64,000 bases of DNA from Oscheius onirici (GCA_932521025.1 OW051468.1:9300064-9364063), one strand, 5' to 3'. Numbered from the stretch's first letter, positions 35,047 to 45,489 are shown. Translations and numbers: made by a program. The notes: generated from the letters alone by a model not told the origin.

Positions 35047-36990
35047 TTAGACCTTTACAGTCTTGGATCGCTCAGTAGGAACGTGATTGACGTTGACGGC
35101 ATCAGTGTTGGTGAAACGACCGAAGCAGTGAACGAGAGGCTGGTCGTAAATGTCCTGGACTAGAAGAAAGTAGAACGGCTCGTCGAAGCTGACATCGGCC
35201 GTCACTTCTTCCTCCTTCTCAGCCTGTTGTCCGCTCAAGGTGACCGGATCCGGCAGATGGTCCTCGCGATATTGGAAGGTCTGCTCCTTCAGATCCGTCT
35301 TCTCGATGAAACCGCGACTGCTGTCGGTGAACCTAGTCTGCAGTCTGGGCTCTTTCTTCATCATCGGCTTCTCCTCAACCCCGTCCACAATCTGAAAAGG
35401 GGCTCAGACAATCAAACTGTCAAGTGTACCTTGAAAACGACCTTGTGATAGTGATCCCAGAGCGTAGTGATCCTCGGACAGAATTTGTGGAACTTTTGAA
35501 GATAGCCGGTCAGATCGGACTTTTCACGATCGAAGACACGCTTCATGTTGAATGGGCCTCCGCGGGAACAGTCGCGGAGAGCAAGAGGAGTGGCTACGGA
35601 GAACCTCGGCACGAAGATTCTGACCTCGCCTTCTGGCGGAAAGAGACTCTTTCCAGCCTCGAGAATTTCCGCAGCAGATGGACCCGCCTGCACGGTCGTA
35701 GTCGGGCTGAAAACATTTTAAAGTTTCCGTATTTTCTGAATCTACAACTTTGTGAGTAGAATGACAAGAAGTCTGGAGGGGGATTGAATTACTGTGTAGT
35801 TTCAGTTTTGGGGCTAGTTTTTGAACTAGAATGGAATGGCTGGAACTGGATGGAAGAGACACAATGAACTGGATAGGACAACGAGGACAGAGTAAGAGAG
35901 TGACAGTCATTTTAGGACAGGTTGACAGAAAGATAGACTACTTGGGAATTGCCGATAGATCGGAGAAAAAAGAAAATAGGTTTTGTAACCAATATTGAGG
36001 TAAATATATAGTGGTAATACTAAGTGAATGACAGACTTTTGACGTCACTTACATGAACAAAATGAGATGCAGATTCGACTGATGAGATTCGAGACGAAGT
36101 ATCAGTCCTTTCGGGTCTCTCTTGTAGTAGAAATTGCCTGTGACAGTCCATCCTTCCACCGTCGTATTGACCCCATCTCCATGGAACGTCTTTCTCTTCA
36201 GTTCAGCCGGCCGCTCGTGTTTCCAGAAGAATGGGCAGTCGAGAGCAGAGACGAGAACGGCCATCGCGCCACGATTCGGGGCGTGTTCTTCTCTCACCAC
36301 GTACTGAATGCGATCATTTGTGGCTTCGCGGACGGCTCTATTGATGTGATACATGGTCCGCATTCCGTTCATGTCACATCCGAAACACAATTGACGAAGG
36401 GGAGAAGTGCCAGGGACGGTCGAGTAGTTGGCAGCCGTCTTCATGACCTCCTCCTCCAAGACACTTTCTTTTGTGTAGTCGGCAAAGTAGAGAGTAGCGC
36501 CGGCCAGTCGAGCGTCTACCGAGTTCAGGACACGATGCAGACTATCTTTATCACAGCCCAGAACTGGAAATTACCATCTTAGTCATTTTCATTCGTAGCA
36601 CGGCATAATTCCTTCATTTCAGGGCCGAAAATGGACTGTCAGCTTATTTTCATCAGAATATTCAAGGAGAGAAATAAAAACGTGTCATTTTTTCTAAACA
36701 AGCCAAAAATACCCACTTTTAGCCGTACTCTGACTGATTTTCTCCTTCGTCTTGCCAGCTGCCATCAGCGAAAGAAGTCCCCAGCCGCGAAGAGCTGCCA
36801 CCGGAGCTATGCAGCTATTTCCGAGACGGCTTGTTCGGTAGGAGGCGATGTCGTTGTGGGCCTGGATGAGTTCCGGAGTGCTGCAGTTGGCCAGCGTGTA
36901 CGTCGCGTAGTCCATCAGAGTCTTGTTGTTGTCGAGAAGACTGTCCATTTCCATCTTCTTCGAGTTCCGACAAGGCTGAGAAGTTGACAT
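35047..36990 (-). CDS. Divergent serpin-family protein, probably non-inhibitory
   Basis: Serpins are about 400-aa conformational protease inhibitors; some members are not inhibitors. Four exons (36990-36717, 36563-36053, 35706-35430, 35391-35047) give 468 aa without a signal peptide. Serpin landmarks, in order: NSCIAPVAALRGWGLLSLMAA followed by GKTKEKI (helix B/D region), LYFADYT, INRAVREATNDRI (helix F), MAVLVSALDCPFFWKHE (strand 3A), a VEGWTVTGNFYYKRD segment, VRIFVPRFSVATPL (strands 2B/3B), and the end block FDEPFYFLLVQDIYDQ with HCFGRFTNTD (strands 4B/5B). The hinge expected as E-E-G-T-E-A-A-A-A-T reads VDGVEEKPMMKKEP, and the segment between hinge and strand 4B is about 80 residues, roughly twice normal, and highly charged. 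The start lies 9 nt after a ctctcag acceptor, 265 nt beyond the likely lin-41 polyadenylation signal. Confidence 0.75.
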
Positions 36991-37556
36991 TTGAGGAAAC
37001 TGAGAGCTCTTTTAATTTGTTCTAGAAAACTAAGACAATTAGTTTTTGTTAATAGGAAAGTATCAGTTTAAAAAAAAGATTGATTTTGTAACTGGATCTA
37101 GATGTAATCGAAGATGAATTACGAGGGAGGAAGAAGAGCACATCCGATCAGGCTGTGCAGTTTAAGGCAACCTCCGTCACTGCAATAAGAATCTCAACAG
37201 TCCCTGTGCGTTGCCAATCTTCAAACACCAGTTCCCCTAAACCAGAGAAAGACAGATTTCCATAAAACTTTATTAAATATTACACAAACATTGGACTTAT
37301 CACCAGATTGTCCCAGAAGCGTCATCAAAGTGATAAAACTAGAAAATTGAGAAGGGGAGGGCCTACTACTACCATACACATGTAATTACTTACAAGAGAC
37401 GAGTTTAGGGCATAGTGGCCAGTGGGGTACATATTAGGCTGAGAAAATGCACGATTTTCTCAAATAAAGGCTATGACGCGTCGCTCGGCGATCAGCGCCA
37501 CGAGTAGATTCAGAAAGGGAGATAAAACGATAGAGGATATAACGGATAATATGGGT

Positions 37557-37580
37557 TGAGGTACGAATGGTTGCATAAAA
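37557..37580 (-). promoter_or_regulatory. lin-41: let-7 complementary site, distal (LCS2 position)
   Basis: The + strand reads TGAGGTA, a five-base mismatch bulge CGAAT, then GGTTGCATA. Mature let-7 is TGAGGTAGTAGGTTGTATAGTT, so the mRNA pairs with seed positions 1-7 and, after an internal loop, with the 3' part with one mismatch (C for T). Confidence 0.88.
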
Positions 37581-37590
37581 GCGGATGGGA

Positions 37591-37612
37591 GAGGTACGAA
37601 TGGTTGTATAAA
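37591..37612 (-). promoter_or_regulatory. lin-41: let-7 complementary site, proximal (LCS1 position)
   Basis: The + strand reads GAGGTA, the same CGAAT loop, then GGTTGTATA, matching let-7 seed positions 2-7 and nine consecutive 3' bases. It is separated from the second site by only about a dozen bases. The C. elegans lin-41 3' UTR also has two let-7 sites with seed-loop-3' pairing, spaced by 27 nt. Confidence 0.9.
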
Positions 37613-37838
37613 GACTGAGAGTTGTGAGGGCTGACCAGAAGAGGTCGTAACAAACAACTGGGAACAATAGAAATCTATGAAAAAGTCACCGAGATGGTAT
37701 TACAAACGTCACAGGGGCTAAAGGGGAACCGGTAAAACTATAGGAAATAGATACGGGGCTTAAATATAACAGAAACGAGGCTTCGTGCTCACCTATGAAT
37801 ACAATATGATGCAGGAGGGCTGGGAGCCGTACGACGTC

Positions 37839-40800
37839 TTAGAAGACGCGAATACAATTGTTGCCGAAATCTACGACGTAGATGCGACCGTCTGGAGAGA
37901 CGGCTATATCGGTAGGGCGGTCCAGCAGAGTACGATTCTGCATGGGAGCACGGGGTCCTCCAAGCGGAGAAGTCAAAAACGGTGACATAGACGATGGTCC
38001 GGCCGACTGAAACACGAGTGTGAGGAAGAACAAAGAGTGAAGCAAACCTGGAACGTGGGAATCGGCAGCTCAGTTGGCATTTGGAAGCCACTGTTGACGC
38101 TGCTCGTTCCTCCAAAGACAGCTACGCAACGCATATCATCTCCCGAGAAGACTTGGACGCGGTTGTTTCTCGAGTCGCAGATCAGAATATGGCCTTCGGG
38201 GTCCGACGTAATTCCCTGTGGACGGCAGAACTGTCCTTCCAAGTCTCCTTCGGTTCCATAGACCTTCATGTCCGTGCCGTTGCGCGGGGACCATACTGCC
38301 AGGCGGTGGTTATTGAAATCCCTATAAACGAAGTCATTAGGATTTAGAGATCAACTAACGTGATGAGCAGCTGGCCGTCTGGAAGGTAACTGAGACCGCG
38401 TGGAGAGTCCAGATGCTTGTAGAAGTAGGCAGTGTCAAAGCCACATTTTCGCATGAACATTCCTTTCGCGTTGAAGATCTAAAGTTTGTGTATGAATTGG
38501 TGCTTTAAGAAAAAAAAATTACCTGAACACGATGGTTCCTGGTATCGGATACAGCGATGTGATTGAGAGAATTGCAAGCAACACCCCATGGATAGTTGAA
38601 CATTCCGACCGGACGGCCTCGATCACCGAATTTGAACAGGAAGGTTCCATTCTCGTCGAAGACTTGAACACGATGATTGTCCTTGTCGGCCACAATGATG
38701 TTGTTCAACGTGTTTGTTGCAATGCCAGCGGGACGATCGAATTGTCCAGGACGTGTTCCTCCTTGTCCAAATTTGATCAGGAAGTTGCCTTCTCTATCGA
38801 AGATTTGGATTCGGTTGTTACTGCGATCAGCTACGATGACACGTCCATGGACGTCAATGCAGATGCCCCATGGACGGCAGAGCTCCCCATCACCGCTTCC
38901 TTCCTTTCCAAATGAGAATAGCTCTCCAACTGTTGCAATTTCGGCATAGTTACGGCCTCTTCTGACGTCCACGCTGACGGGACATTCGGTGAGGAGTGTT
39001 CCGCGAACGAACACGTTGATATTGTGAAGACCATCAATGGCAGGGAGATAATTGATGCCTACGGTTCCAGGTTCACGTTCACTAAATTTCGAGCATAACA
39101 GACCTAGATAAAAGACTTACATTATCTGACACTCGACCACATTGCCATCAGGAGTAGTTACATGAGCTTTGACATCGGCAATATTCCCATGCGATACTTC
39201 ACCACAAGCGTCTCGAAGCTGAACAAACAACGTAGCAGGTCGGCCTCGAATGGAGCGACGACGTCTTTCTCCAATGATTGTAGACGTAGTGGCACACGGC
39301 TCACTCTCAAGATCACCCAGGCTGCGGATTCTGAATGAAGCAATGTTATTCAGGGCTCTTCAAACCAAACTGACTTTGTAAGCAGCTGATTATCAGGAGG
39401 AATGAACTTGATGAGATCGGTTTCCTGTGGCTCAAGCATAATCTTCTGGCAGTAGACTTGCAGGAGAGCATCATAATATCGGTCCAGGGAGTCAGAAGAC
39501 TCGGCTTCACGAATAAGCTGTCCAATACGGCCACGAGTCAAATGAAGCTGCTCGTTTTGTCCCTTCAGTGTGTTCAGCTTAGTTGTTCGGACCATCTCCA
39601 GCCTTTGCAGCAAGTCTCGTTTACGTTCGTCGAGCGCACTCATATGAAGGTGGATAACTGAGCGGAGTTCACTGGCTACGGCCTGACTGCCAACTTCAAT
39701 ACGCTCAACCATACGACGAACACTCTCCGATGCTTCTCCGATAGCCTTCTCACGTTGCTTGATATCATTTAGCAGCAATGAGGTAGCGCCACGGACGTCA
39801 ACTGAAGTTAAAAAGTTGTTACGTTGAAACGCAAGCTTACTTGGTGGCAGGAGATGATGACTGGAGTGCTGCTGGATACAGATGTGGCACAAGGCAGCTC
39901 CGTTACAAGATTCACACATCGCCACAACGCGAGCATCGTGGATACAGCAAACAGACGAAGGACGAGATAATGAGCCGTCTGATGTCATTCCACCTGACAA
40001 GCTGCCAGTAGGACGATCGTCGGGCTTGATAGGAGAAGCCTAAATCAGAGTCAGTAACGAGGATTAAAGCGAGATATTACCAGCATGGCAAGATGTTCCC
40101 ACGGAACTACGTGATGATCCTTAGTGACACGGACACGTTGATGAGCAGCAATGCAATCGTTGCAGAGCATCTCGGAGCAGTTCATGCACCAGCCAGTAGC
40201 TCGGAAGCCGTTAGAACAACCGGCACAGATGGAGTCTTCGCTTCGAGGAATAGTGAAGTTGAAACGCTCAGAGACGGTTGGAGAGAAGACTGGCGGATGA
40301 TCGTCGGCCTGAATTACAAAGGTATACGAAAGGTATGAAGCATACATTGAATACGAGACTGTTCCTGTTATCCTGATTCGGATGCTCCCAGATGTTGAAC
40401 GAGCTGTGTAGCTCGTTGGACATGGAGAAGTTCTGGAGAGCTGGGCCGAGACGATTCATTTGGTGGTAAGCGGTCATCGGCGAAATGGCAGACAATCCAG
40501 ACTCGTCCAGCTTCTTCGGAGTCATCATTGGCGAAAGGAACATCTGTACCGGGAATTGCGGTGTTCCAACAGGCATGACAGGTCTTGCAATACACAGAGG
40601 ACACTGATTTCCTTCTCCAATTGGAGACGTACACTCTTTGCACAACCTGAATTATGGACTAACATGGGATGAGAGACACGAGGATACCTGTGCTGACACG
40701 GGTAGGTAGTCCCTCCAACGCCTCCAAAGTCCTTGCTACAGCCATGACACTTCGATGGAAGAAGAGATAGCTGGCTCCGAAAGTTCGAGAACATGTCAAT

Positions 40801-41368
40801 CCGAGGCGAATTCGTCAGCGAAGGTGGCGATTCGAACATGACCCGCTGAACAAGAAATTATTCGTGAAAGAGAAACAAGCTGACGTTGAAGTCGTGGGTA
40901 TTGTATAGCTGCTGACTACGTCCCTCAGATGTGAAGCTGAACTGGCCGCTGTCCTCGTGAATGGCATCGAGCTGTCCCTGAAAGAAAAATAGCTGAACCT
41001 TCATCACTTCTCAGGCTCCCAGCCTTCATTTGAAACAAGAAAGCTCGCGCTATCTCTCAGTATCGACTCATTTTGGACCGCACGCAGACGTTTTTTCATG
41101 CAGCAGCATCAGCTAAAGTTGGGCAAGTTCTAATTTCATTGACTTTTTTCCGAAGCATTGCTTATAGAGACTTGACCAAAACATTCGATCACAAGCTAGT
41201 GTTACTTAACTCATGAACACTTCGCAATACAAATCGAGAGCTCTAATGTAGCGCTGTTGATATCCGCTTCACATCTATCAAACAACAAGGCAAGAAAGTT
41301 TGAAAAACAAAGCTTACCGTCTGAGCGTCCTGCTCCTTGTTGCTGGCGATGTTCTCAGCTTTTTGCAT
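37839..41368 (-). CDS. lin-41: LIN-41 / TRIM71, RING-B-box-filamin-NHL RNA-binding protein
   Basis: LIN-41 represses translation of selected mRNAs, controls larval-to-adult timing and oocyte growth, and is the classic let-7 target. Twelve coding exons (41368-41318, 40977-40885, 40845-40688, 40646-40346, 40308-40081, 40039-39841, 39801-39375, 39330-39121, 39081-38523, 38478-38360, 38321-38048, 38006-37839) give 928 aa. Order: a compact RING (CHGC, CQH, LCKEC, CPLC), B-box 1 (CAGCSNGF to CNDCIAAHQRV), B-box 2 (CCIHDARVV to CHICIQQHSSHH), coiled coil (QREKAIGEASESVRRMVERI), filamin repeat (VQLRDACGEVS to VGINYLPAIDG), then six NHL repeats (FGKEGSGDGELCRPWGI onward). The last residues, YVVDFGNNCIRVF, are the same as in C. 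elegans. The first exon may extend upstream to 41406 or use earlier exons; the chosen ATG is the first in frame. Confidence 0.96.
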
Positions 41369-41406
41369 GATTTTGATGGACAAAATGTCGTATCTTGAAC
41401 AATATT

Positions 41407-42092
41407 CTGAAAATGATGCTGATGAAAAGAACATAAACAAAATCTAACCGTAAATTTATGTTGGGGTGCTATTACGTCCCCTCCTCCTTCCCAATAATAA
41501 ATTTGACCACCGCCGAAGCAGTAGTGGTACCCGTAGACCGAAGAGGTCTGAAACAAATCTATATTGGGCTTCAAATAAAGGAGAAAATTATGAAGGCTTT
41601 GCACAGCAAATTTGAGGAAAAACGATTGACGGGCAAGGCTGTGGGGAGCGAAAAAGTGTGCGCGAACAAAAAATGGCGAAAAAAATGGCCAGTGTGAGAG
41701 GGAAAAGATGGCCGAGCTGGCGACATGGACGCAGAGGGCGCTAAGGGCAAGCGCGGCTAGTGAATGAAAAAAATCGGTTCTACAGATCGAGGTTGTCATC
41801 CCCAGAAAAATCTACAATGGACGAAGGTAGAAATGCGATGAAACGAGTTATTTTCTTGATTTTTCACGCTTGGGAATCGTAGAGAATCATTTCAAGGGGC
41901 AAATTGTAAAATCGTTTACAATACAGGGTAAAAAATGGGCTAAAAGGGACAGGAACCAGTGAACAAATGGACAGGAAGCAGTAAACCAACGGAAAAGGCC
42001 TAAAATTACGAACGGGCGGTGCGAATTCTGCCTACGGTAGCGCGCCAATTTCAAACGTCTCGAAATTAGGCAACGCCAAAACAGAAATTTCA
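41407..42092. other. Upstream region of lin-41
   Basis: AT-rich with some G-rich segments. A reading frame on the minus strand near 41450-41560 could be a further lin-41 5' exon (VYGYHYCFGGG), but there is no family support. A short GGACAGGAA phrase is repeated near 41950. Nothing else recognised. Confidence 0.4.
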
Positions 42093-42942
42093 GAATGTTT
42101 TTCTTTGGAAATAAGAGTACAGAGGCAAAGCTGTACGAAAAAAAACTCGACCCGGAAGAGATAATTCTTCAATTTCCCTTTGGTCTTTCCACCGAAACGG
42201 ATATCGCCCTATGACCAGAATAAGAACACATCAAAAAGAGACGCCTGATCTTTTTGAAAGGCGTAGTAATCCTTTTCGAGTAATTGGGATTCTTCGGATC
42301 TTCTCTCTTGACTTCAAAGAAAGTTCAGGGGTCACAACGCAATTCTCCAGTTATTACGGTATTCGGTTTGAGAAACCCTGGAAGAATTTTATCGCTATCA
42401 GTCCCTCAGGTAGTCCCTGGACCACCTCTCTTTTTGGAAAGCGACTGTTAGTTCGGGATTCGTTTAGAAGTCATATCAGCGCGAATACTAAGAAGAAGCT
42501 TCAAGAGCTAACTTCAAGCTTCTTCAAACACAAAATTTTAGGCTCCAGACGTTGCTTGGAATTCACCTTTCAAGGCTCGAATTCGTCATCAATACGAAAA
42601 TTAGATGATATACGGCGAGAAAAAGCTGACCAAGGGTGGAAATACAGCTGCACCACCGATGGAAGTATATCTTGAATAGATCGAGCAAGCTTGGAAGAAA
42701 TTACCGGCGGAGCAGATTCAAGTATCGTTCAAGTCCTGCTCACTTTCAATAGCTACCAATGACTCCGAAGATGACCGCACCATCTTTTTCCGTCCGGACT
42801 CACCTGCTGCCGAAGGTCGCGATCTCCTCAGGAATGCTCGTGAAGAGCAGCGCGTAGTGGACGTTACCTCTCTTCTTGAGAAAGTCGAAATAGAGGACGA
42901 AGGCGACAATAGTGATATTTCGATTGATTTTGAACAGTAGTT
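42093..42942 (+). pseudogene. Degenerate pogo/Tigger-type (DDE_1, CENP-B-like) transposase fragment
   Basis: Three frames contribute fragments of the C-terminal half of a pogo/Tigger-superfamily transposase. One gives LLVRDSFRSHISANTKKKL, matching the usual LLVLDSFRGHLT block, where the second catalytic aspartate lies. A second gives DVAWNSPFKARIRHQYE, matching the block LDVxxNKPFKxRxRxxY. After an in-frame stop follow LTKGGNTAAPPMEVYL and IEQAWKKLPAEQIQVSFKSC, which correspond to the typical end of the catalytic domain (W...IP...I..SFKKCG). At least two frameshifts and several stops break it, and the N-terminal half is missing. The acidic last part ends at a TAG at about 42942. An inverted-repeat cluster that may include a terminal repeat follows 70 bases later. 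Confidence 0.75.
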
Positions 42943-43013
42943 TTCTCGTTTTTGCGATGATTTTCGAATACAATTTCTTTCAATATTATGTCGAAAAAAT
43001 ATAAGCACTGCTC

Positions 43014-43074
43014 TAATAGAAGCAACCCAAAACGAGCAGGTTGAAAAATAGAAGCACAGTGCTTCTATTAGAAG
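43014..43074. repeat. Palindromic cluster, possible pogo-type terminal repeats
   Basis: The motif TAATAGAAGCA occurs at 43014-43024, again as AATAGAAGCAC at 43047-43057, and in reverse complement at 43059-43069. The last two form a perfect 23-bp palindrome with a single central A. Read outward, the sequence CAGTGCTTCTATTAGAAG begins with CAGT, as many pogo-family terminal repeats do. It lies just after the broken transposase. Confidence 0.6.
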
Positions 43075-43289
43075 AAATACGGTAGTTTTTTTTACTAACA
43101 AGGGAAGCTTGTCAGGTCAACTCGGAGTTTGAGGTCGAGTATAGTGTCATTCGATAGCCCATGGCAAATAGATTCAGGGGTATATTTCCAAATTTGCAGA
43201 ATACCCTCCTAGACCGAGATATGGACGATTTGAAAACGGTCGCACCCGTATCGTGAAACATATTGCGCGGGATCGGAATCTAAAAACAT

Positions 43290-43357
43290 GGCAGCGTGGC
43301 CCAATGGTGTGGTCCAGTCTCATGATCATTTGGTCATGGGTTCAATTCTATTTTCTT
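43290..43357 (+). pseudogene. tRNA-Met(CAT)-like relic
   Basis: An A-box match TGGCCCAATGG (from 43297), the stretch CAGTCTCATGATC resembling the elongator tRNA-Met anticodon arm with CAT, and a B-box match GGTTCAATTC (43339-43348) are spaced as in a tRNA. A T-run follows within 10 bases. The acceptor stem and T stem do not pair properly, so it is probably a decayed copy or tRNA-derived element. Confidence 0.5.
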
Positions 43358-43484
43358 TTTTTTTCGTTTTTTCCCCTTTTGATTCTTCTTGTGTTTTTCA
43401 TCGCTTTTTGGATAATTTTGGATGTAAACAAGATCGAAAGGTATTTTCCGGCTTCTAGATTATTTTTGGAGAGAAAATAATTTT

Positions 43485-43794
43485 GCACAAGCACACCTGC
43501 CACATCAAGATCAGCAACTCCACTGCTCGCCGCATTGGATGGGCCATCAAAACCACCAACATGAAGCGTCTCGGAGTCGACCCGGCCTGCGGATGTCTAG
43601 ACCCGAAGGAAGCTACCCTGACGGCCGTAAGCTGCAACGCCTTCGCCTTCGGACAGGAGAACACCATCAACGATCGCATCACCATCGAGTGGACCAATAC
43701 TACGGACGGCGCTGGCAAGCAGTTCCGCCGCGAGTGGTTCAAAGGCGACGGAATGGTCCGCCGCAAGAACCTCCCCATCGAGTACAACCCTTAG
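43485..43794 (+). CDS. Major sperm protein (MSP) segment lacking its 5' end
   Basis: MSP is the nematode sperm cytoskeletal protein and oocyte-maturation signal, a 127-aa immunoglobulin-like fold. From [19 protein letters not shown] to the stop the sequence is clear [69 protein letters not shown] and final YNP. About 100 residues are intact. The first 25 or so residues (VPPGDI... and the first strand) are not found upstream: an in-frame stop lies about 30 bases before. Either this is the last exon of a gene with a distant first exon (acceptor cacaag at 43493), or a 5'-truncated copy. Base composition is GC-richer than its surroundings, as in highly expressed genes. AATAAA follows 3 nt after the stop. 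Confidence 0.85.
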
Positions 43795-44292
43795 AAAATA
43801 AAGGAGTTGGGAAACTGTTGATCTTGTTCTTTCTTGGTGTTTCTACCTGTGGGTTAAATATTCTCTCTTCTCTGGTGTATTCTCCTCTTCTAGCAATTTA
43901 TCTAGTCTGGTCTTGCAGTCTGGGAAGATCAAGTGGTTCTACCATTCTGGTCGAATAGTAATACTGGAAAGTTTTGTAAGAGTAGCACCCCTGTTGACAA
44001 GAAACCGTCGTTCCCAGTGTTCCTTGGATATCCTTGAGCTGTATGGGTGTTGGAGTATCCGACCCTCCGTGGGTTCAGAAAAAAACTGTCTCTGAACAAA
44101 GTGCTAGACCATATACGTAATCTTTTTATTACTTGAGCGGATATTTACCCGACATCTCAGTTTTGTTCCAAATATTCTGGACAGATTGAAAATGAGAAGG
44201 AGAGAGAGAGAGAGAGGAGAAAAAGACACGGATTGGATTATGTAAGGGCAAAAGAAGAAAATGTGTATATCACAAAAGGCCCGCCTTGTCGT
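43795..44292. other. Tail-to-tail spacer, MSP / NUDIX gene
   Basis: Contains the MSP 3' UTR with AATAAA at 43797, T-rich sequence and a GA-repeat near 44202. No other gene or repeat recognised. Confidence 0.5.
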
Positions 44293-45477
44293 CTAGCCGC
44301 TCACTTTGGCACCGGTAATAAAGGCATTTAGATAGGGTCGATGGCTGTTCTTCAGATATTCGACGCTCTCGTGAAGCGGCACCCAGAGCCGCTTCCTGCC
44401 ATACTGTCCCTCAAGCCATTCGTCCAGCTCCTCGCTAACTTTCATGAGAAAGACCGTTGTGCGGTACTGTTTGACGTCATCCTGGAAAAAAAGTTGGGTA
44501 AACTCGGCCGGTGTTCTCGACGGCTGTTTCTCTTTCCCCTTTTTTTCGAGAAAGAAATGATCTCAACAGCTGACCGAGTCCAAAGGTACTCCAGTTCAGA
44601 GCTGAATTCCAAATATGGGTCGAGCTTTTTTTGCATGAAAGGGAAGGGGCCCCCCTACGCGGCAGAATAACTTGTGGGACCCTCTTTGCAAAATGCCTTC
44701 CTTTGACGTCAGTCACTATCCTGAATGATCCAAACAGCTGGCTGAACTAAGTCGGCTGTCTCGAAACAACATCGAAACTTCCGTGTTTCTGGCTAACCTA
44801 AAACCTTGGCTAGTCTTGCAAATCATGTACGCAATTGCTTACGGACAGTTTTCATACCCATGATGGCATTTTCAAGCTTTCCGATGTTCTGCAAAGTTGT
44901 AGAGAAGATCAAAGCCTACAACTTTTTAGAACATTGAAAAGTTGGGAAATGATCTCTTCAGCCGGAAAAAGGCGCGTGCTCTTCTGAGTAATCTTTCGGA
45001 GAGTATGAGATAAATAGGCTCTGGATAAAATACTTGGTTTACACGAACTTCCAGAGGTTAGAAGTAGAAAGGCTCTCTTGTTTCTAGCCCCAGAGAACTT
45101 GCCTGGAAGACTCCCAGTCGTTTGATAGGATCAGCTCTGACTCCAGCTTCTTCCTCCAACTCTCTGGCAGCTGCTTCCTCATGCTTCTCGTCTTTCTCTA
45201 CTCCTCCGCCCGGAATAGCCCACTTCTCGTTGTTCTTTCCAGCACTCACCAAAAGCACCAGGGCATCATCGCCACAACCTGAAAAACTCTGTTTTGATAG
45301 CAGCCAAGCGCCGAAAGTTTTCAGTCTGTCCCGGACAAACACTCTCGCGTACATTTTTAGCTATGTACCTTTGATGCAAACACCAGCTGCTCTGATGCGG
45401 TAGCCCTCGGCGTCACGGAGTCGAGGAACCACGCCGCTGTTCTGGGCCTTCCACGGAGCTACAGCACGGCTCACCAT
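44293..45477 (-). CDS. NUDIX hydrolase, diphosphoinositol polyphosphate phosphohydrolase type
   Basis: Members hydrolyse diphosphoinositol polyphosphates and dinucleoside polyphosphates in the cytoplasm. Three exons (45477-45369, 45278-45103, 44481-44293) give 157 aa. The NUDIX box is perfect: G-x5-E-x7-R-E-L-x-E-E-x-G-V in GGGVEKDEKHEEAAARELEE followed by EAGV. The lead-in KWAIPGGG and the tail GRKRLWVPLHESVEYL with HRPYLNAF match the DIPP (NUDT3/4/10/11) family. Exon 2 ends with a GC donor (TTCCAG/gcaagt), giving a 621-nt GC-AG intron that contains a copy of the dispersed hairpin repeat. The ATG used here is preceded by an in-frame exon start at 45489; a further upstream exon near 45706-45770 could add residues. 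I infer substrate only from the family. Confidence 0.88.
44865..44965. repeat. Dispersed hairpin repeat, copy 2 (NUDIX gene intron)
   Basis: GATGGCATTTTC, then GCTTTCCGATGTTCTGCAAA, GTTGTAG, a spacer, CTACAACTTTTTAGAACATT and a GCCGGAAAAAG tail. Copy 3 near 51.0 kb shares both the flanks and the dyad. Confidence 0.75.
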
Positions 45478-45489
45478 ACGGCCAGAGTC

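Larger units (their letters stand above)
37255..37838 (-). promoter_or_regulatory. lin-41: lin-41 3' UTR
   Basis: From the lin-41 stop to an AATAAA (minus strand, about 37266-37271) there are roughly 570 bases with no coding signal. The segment carries two let-7-complementary sites (listed separately) about 225-280 nt after the stop, and a perfect 9-bp hairpin (TGAGAAAAT arm) at 37440-37462. Confidence 0.75.

Noticed and set aside
41314-41799. 161-codon minus-strand frame upstream of lin-41
   Set aside because: Hydrophobic, no resemblance, and overlaps splice sites used by lin-41; at most a small part may be a 5' exon.
42211-42675. 154-codon ORF as a gene
   Set aside because: It is one frame of the frameshifted transposase relic; the family match continues in other frames.
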